Below, in pieces: positions 61,540 through 64,000 of a stretch of 64,000 nt of DNA. The translations under genes were made by a program, and so were the position numbers. Below the pieces are notes generated by a model. The model was not told the DNA's origin. It did no database searches and was given only the letters and a program-made list of their open reading frames with translations. Origin of the DNA: Gibbula magus. Its lineage: Eukaryota; Mollusca; Gastropoda; Trochida; Trochidae. The DNA lies in assembly GCA_936450465.1 (NCBI GenBank), contig OW388290.1, forward strand, positions 22,185,457 through 22,249,456. The letters are read 5' to 3'. Numbering within the stretch: position 1 is the first letter of the stretch; each line of letters begins with the position of its first letter.

Positions 61540-61985
61540 TCTTATGTGGCTTATGGCATTGCATGGCATCCGGCGTCCGTCCGTAAACTTTTCGCTTTTT
61601 CGTCTTCTCCAGAACCAATCACTCCACAGAGCTGAAATTGTATGTGCATACTACTAGGCCAATGGAGAGACAATAAAGTGGTCGAAGTGTCGTGGTGACC
61701 TTGAAAATATGGTCAAGGTCACCAAAATGGACTGGTGTCGGCGTCATCCCCCAATGTAGCCTGGCACCAAATTTGAAGACTTTGGGTCCATCCAGTCATG
61801 CTATATCGCGTTAACAAGAGTTCGAACAGTGGTCAAAGTGTCGCGGTGACCTTGAACATAAGGTCACGGTCACCAATATCGACTGGTGTTTTCGTCTTCC
61901 CACAATGTAGGCTGACACCAAATTGAAGACTTTGGATAAAATGCTTCATGAGATATCGCGTTAACAAGAAATGTGACGTACGTAC
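61540..61985. repeat. Dispersed repeat with two units of about 150 bp
   Basis: It starts CATCCGGCGTCCGTCCGTAA. Two units follow, each with GTGGTC(A/G)AAGTGTCG, CGGTGACCTTGAA-AT, AAGGTCA..GTCACCAA, GACTGGTGT and CCAAAT(T)TGAAGACTTTGG, ending GATATCGCGTTAACAAGA. It belongs to the same mollusc-type class as the 9.6- and 29-kb repeats. Confidence 0.7.
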
Positions 61986-62317
61986 GGACGCTGCTGAATA
62001 CATATTTTAATGTCACATACCTTATTTCGCTGTCGGTGATGCTTTTGAACAATCTTAGCATGTTGTTTCTAGAAATCTTTCTATCTCTCTTCTATGCACT
62101 TTTTTGGACTTTTTTTCAAATATGTGAATATCCCTCGCTCTCACTTGGACAACGCAATCTCCTTCAATAATACAAGTATATACAATTGTTTACAAAAAAA
62201 CATATGACACACTTGCTTGGCAAATACTCAAATATAATTATAGTTAATAGGGAAGACGTTTCTCATGGAAGCCATGCAGTGGAATTTTCGAATAGTTTTT
62301 GCGTTCTTATTGCATTA

Positions 62318-63603
62318 CGAGGGGCGTTCAATAAGTGTTGCAACTTCAATATAAAACCAACTCGCGTAGTCAATTTTTTACTTTTATTTTTCAATATAGT
62401 TACCCTTCACCTCAATACACTTATTCCATTTCTCTTTAAGACTTCTGATGCCGCTTTTACAGAAGTCTTCCGTTTGCCCCCCTAACCACGCTTCTGTGGC
62501 AGCTTTGACGTCTTCGTCATCCCGGAAGTGCCTTCCGCGTAGGGCGGATTTCAGGTTTCTGAACAGGAAGTAGTCACTGGGGGCTAGGTCTGGGCTGTAG
62601 GCTGGGTTGTTAAGCTGTTCGAATCCACAATCACGTATAGCGAGCGGCCTGTGCAACTCTTGACTTGTGGACTGGAGCGTTGTCATGCAAAATCAGAACA
62701 CCACGCGTCAACATTCCATGGCGTTTCTGTCGAATTGTCTTTTGCAATTCTTGCATTAGGTTGGCATAATATTGACCATTCATTGTAGTTTAGGTTGGCA
62801 AGTAATCAATTAATAATATGCCTTTTGCATCCCAAAAGATTGTCGCCATAACCTTGCCAGGTGATGGTTGAGTGCGAAAGTTATGGGGAGGCGGTGAACT
62901 CCTGTGCTTCCATTGCTTGGATTCCAGTTTAGTTTCCGGGTCCCAGTGGTGGATCCAGGTTTCGTCACCTGTCACCAGACGAGACAAAAACCTGGCTTCA
63001 TCCGCATTAAACCGATCCAGGAGCTCCATGCAACTTTCGGTTCTTTTCTGGCGATCTTGTGCTGTGAGGTTTCTGGGTACCCATCTTGCAGGGACATACC
63101 AAGATGGTCATGAATTATTTTTTCAACACTTCCAACTGATATCTGGAATTCCAAAGACAGTTCAGAAACTTTAACACGGCGGTCAGCTAAAATTCGATAG
63201 CGGCAATAACTTCCGGTCGGGTGACTTCAGATGGCCTGCCTGACCGTGGGTCATTGTCTAAGGACTCCCTGCCCCGCTTGAACTGAAGAGACCAGCGACA
63301 AACTGTTGAAAAGTTAGGAGCATCCTTACCCATCACATTACACATACGATTATGTATTTCTGTAGCTTTGCATCCCTCTTTAGTAAGGAACTTGATCACA
63401 GCGCGTTGTTCATGTTTGAGAGAATCCATGATTATGGAGACCCCTAGGTCAGCGCAGCTATTATATCTAAATAATTGTTATGTCTAGAAATTGTTTTGAC
63501 ATGTGTCAATGTTATGTTTTGACTATAGTAACACCTGCTATAAGCTGACACTGTTTATGTAAACACCAAAGCCCCGCTTGCAACACTTATTGAACGCCCC
63601 TCG
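62318..63603 (-). mobile_element. Mariner transposon (D34D type), decayed, 1286 bp
   Basis: Terminal inverted repeats of at least 26 bp start CGAGGGGCGTTCAATAAGT at both ends. TA flanks both (62316-62317 and 63604-63605), as expected for Tc1/mariner insertion. The length matches full mariner elements. The single gene, on the minus strand, is broken. Ends are nearly perfect while the gene is dead, so this copy could still be moved by a transposase supplied from elsewhere. Confidence 0.95.
62384..63429 (-). pseudogene. Mariner transposase pseudogene
   Basis: It starts MDSLKHEQRAVIKFL at 63429 with the helix-turn-helix region (SGRPSEVTRPEV follows). It then shifts frame near 63190 and again near 63090. 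The catalytic part has GDETWIHHWDPETK (first Asp), HDNAPVHKS (second Asp) and YSPDLAPSDYFLF (third Asp). Ignoring the indel, 34 residues separate the second and third Asp, the D34D mariner spacing. A TAA at 62790-62792 interrupts after LLIDYLPT, and a duplicated 4-base unit (AGCG) at about 62637-62645 shifts the frame between the second and third Asp. The C-terminus ends KWNKCIEVKGNYIEK at 62384. With three shifts and one stop the protein cannot be made. Confidence 0.93.
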
Positions 63604-63605
63604 TA

Positions 63606-64000
63606 TATCTTGTTATATCGTGTTACAGATGGCATTTTCATTTTAGCTGATTACAATTAATTTGGAGCATTGGGCGCCGTTTGCGATATGCAAGTTGCAT
63701 TGTATAGCTTTATTCTAGTAATGTTTTGTGTCATATTTTTTATATTGACAGTTTGTTGTACGTTTGAAAAAAGTGAATTTGCTGTCACTCTTCAATGACT
63801 TGTTTTCTCTTTTGTTATGAGTCATAACTTCAAATATTTTATTAAATATAGATAGAAATTAAGCCAGAGTGCATTCAAAGATATTGAAAGCATATATTTA
63901 TTTCTTCCAATTACATAAAACAATGTAAAAAATTGAAATTCCATGGCCTTAGCACCAAACTGAATAAACTAATGGGTAGCATTTATGAGAACGTAAAGGT
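63606..64000. other. Non-coding stretch, nothing recognised
   Basis: AT-rich sequence after the mariner with no repeat edge or exon that I can support. Confidence 0.5.

Larger units (their letters stand above)
49700..61600. repeat. Tandem duplication, copy 2
   Basis: Collinear with 37.4-49.65 kb. The interval between matching anchors is about 12.0 kb at the left, 11.2-11.3 kb around 51.1-51.4 kb, about 16.4-16.9 kb around 56.7-57.5 kb and back to about 12 kb at the right, reflecting different insertions in each copy. About 4.5 kb between 52.2 and 56.7 kb is extra here. Near 52450-52600 this extra piece resembles 37530-37660 again, so it may start a partial third copy. No gene is recognised. 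Confidence 0.6.

Overview
The window is metazoan, AT-rich, intron-bearing nuclear DNA, most likely from a mollusc and probably a bivalve. I infer this from the repeats: short dispersed units rich in AAGGTCAAGGTCAC-like text, repeats carrying a CCGTCCGTCCG run, a tRNA-derived SINE ending in GTGAGTGAG, and a GACGTC-rich repeat bounded by CCCAGCAGGCAC. Species and chromosome cannot be read. No host gene is complete. The region is a stack of mobile elements of different ages with two or three scraps of possible host exons.

Layout. 0.2-1.2 kb: two phase-compatible exons that may start an unidentified gene. 5.27-8.53 kb: a TTAA-flanked DNA transposon without a recognisable coding region. 8.95-12.02 kb: a decayed, intron-containing piggyBac-type transposase gene, broken by stops and by a SINE with a perfect 11-bp target duplication. 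12.77-15.57 kb: a dispersed repeat (here R1) split by a 1.84-kb insertion with a perfect 14-bp target duplication. That insertion carries a two-zinc-finger reading frame, an ETS-type motif cluster, an E-box palindrome, a TATA box and a hammerhead-ribozyme-like core. 18.55-22.76 kb: an element with split inverted repeats and an AT duplication. It holds a plus-strand SWIM zinc-finger gene converging on a minus-strand THAP gene, the pattern I associate with ISL2EU-type elements; both genes are broken. 23.8-25.7 kb: exons and a poly(A) signal of an unidentified gene. 26.0-30.05 kb: a GACGTC repeat, a perfect 78-bp-arm palindrome and a 180-bp-period tandem repeat.

30.387-37.050 kb is the best preserved element: 6664 bp, imperfect terminal inverted repeats, a 3-bp duplication GTG, and one two-exon gene for a protein of about 1468 residues. 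The protein has N-terminal cysteine clusters, a putative DDE core, a PIN/FEN-XPG-like nuclease domain and a cysteine-rich tail. This fits an Academ-type (XPG-bearing) transposon that may be autonomous.

37.4-61.6 kb is an old tandem duplication with a repeat interval of about 11-12 kb over most of its length. I find no gene in it. Comparing the copies exposes later insertions as filled versus empty sites: a 3-kb element with inverted ends, a second R1 copy, and a tRNA-like segment. 62.318-63.603 kb is a decayed D34D mariner with TA duplications. All comparisons between copies were made by eye, so repeat edges and identities are approximate unless a duplication or inverted repeat fixes them.
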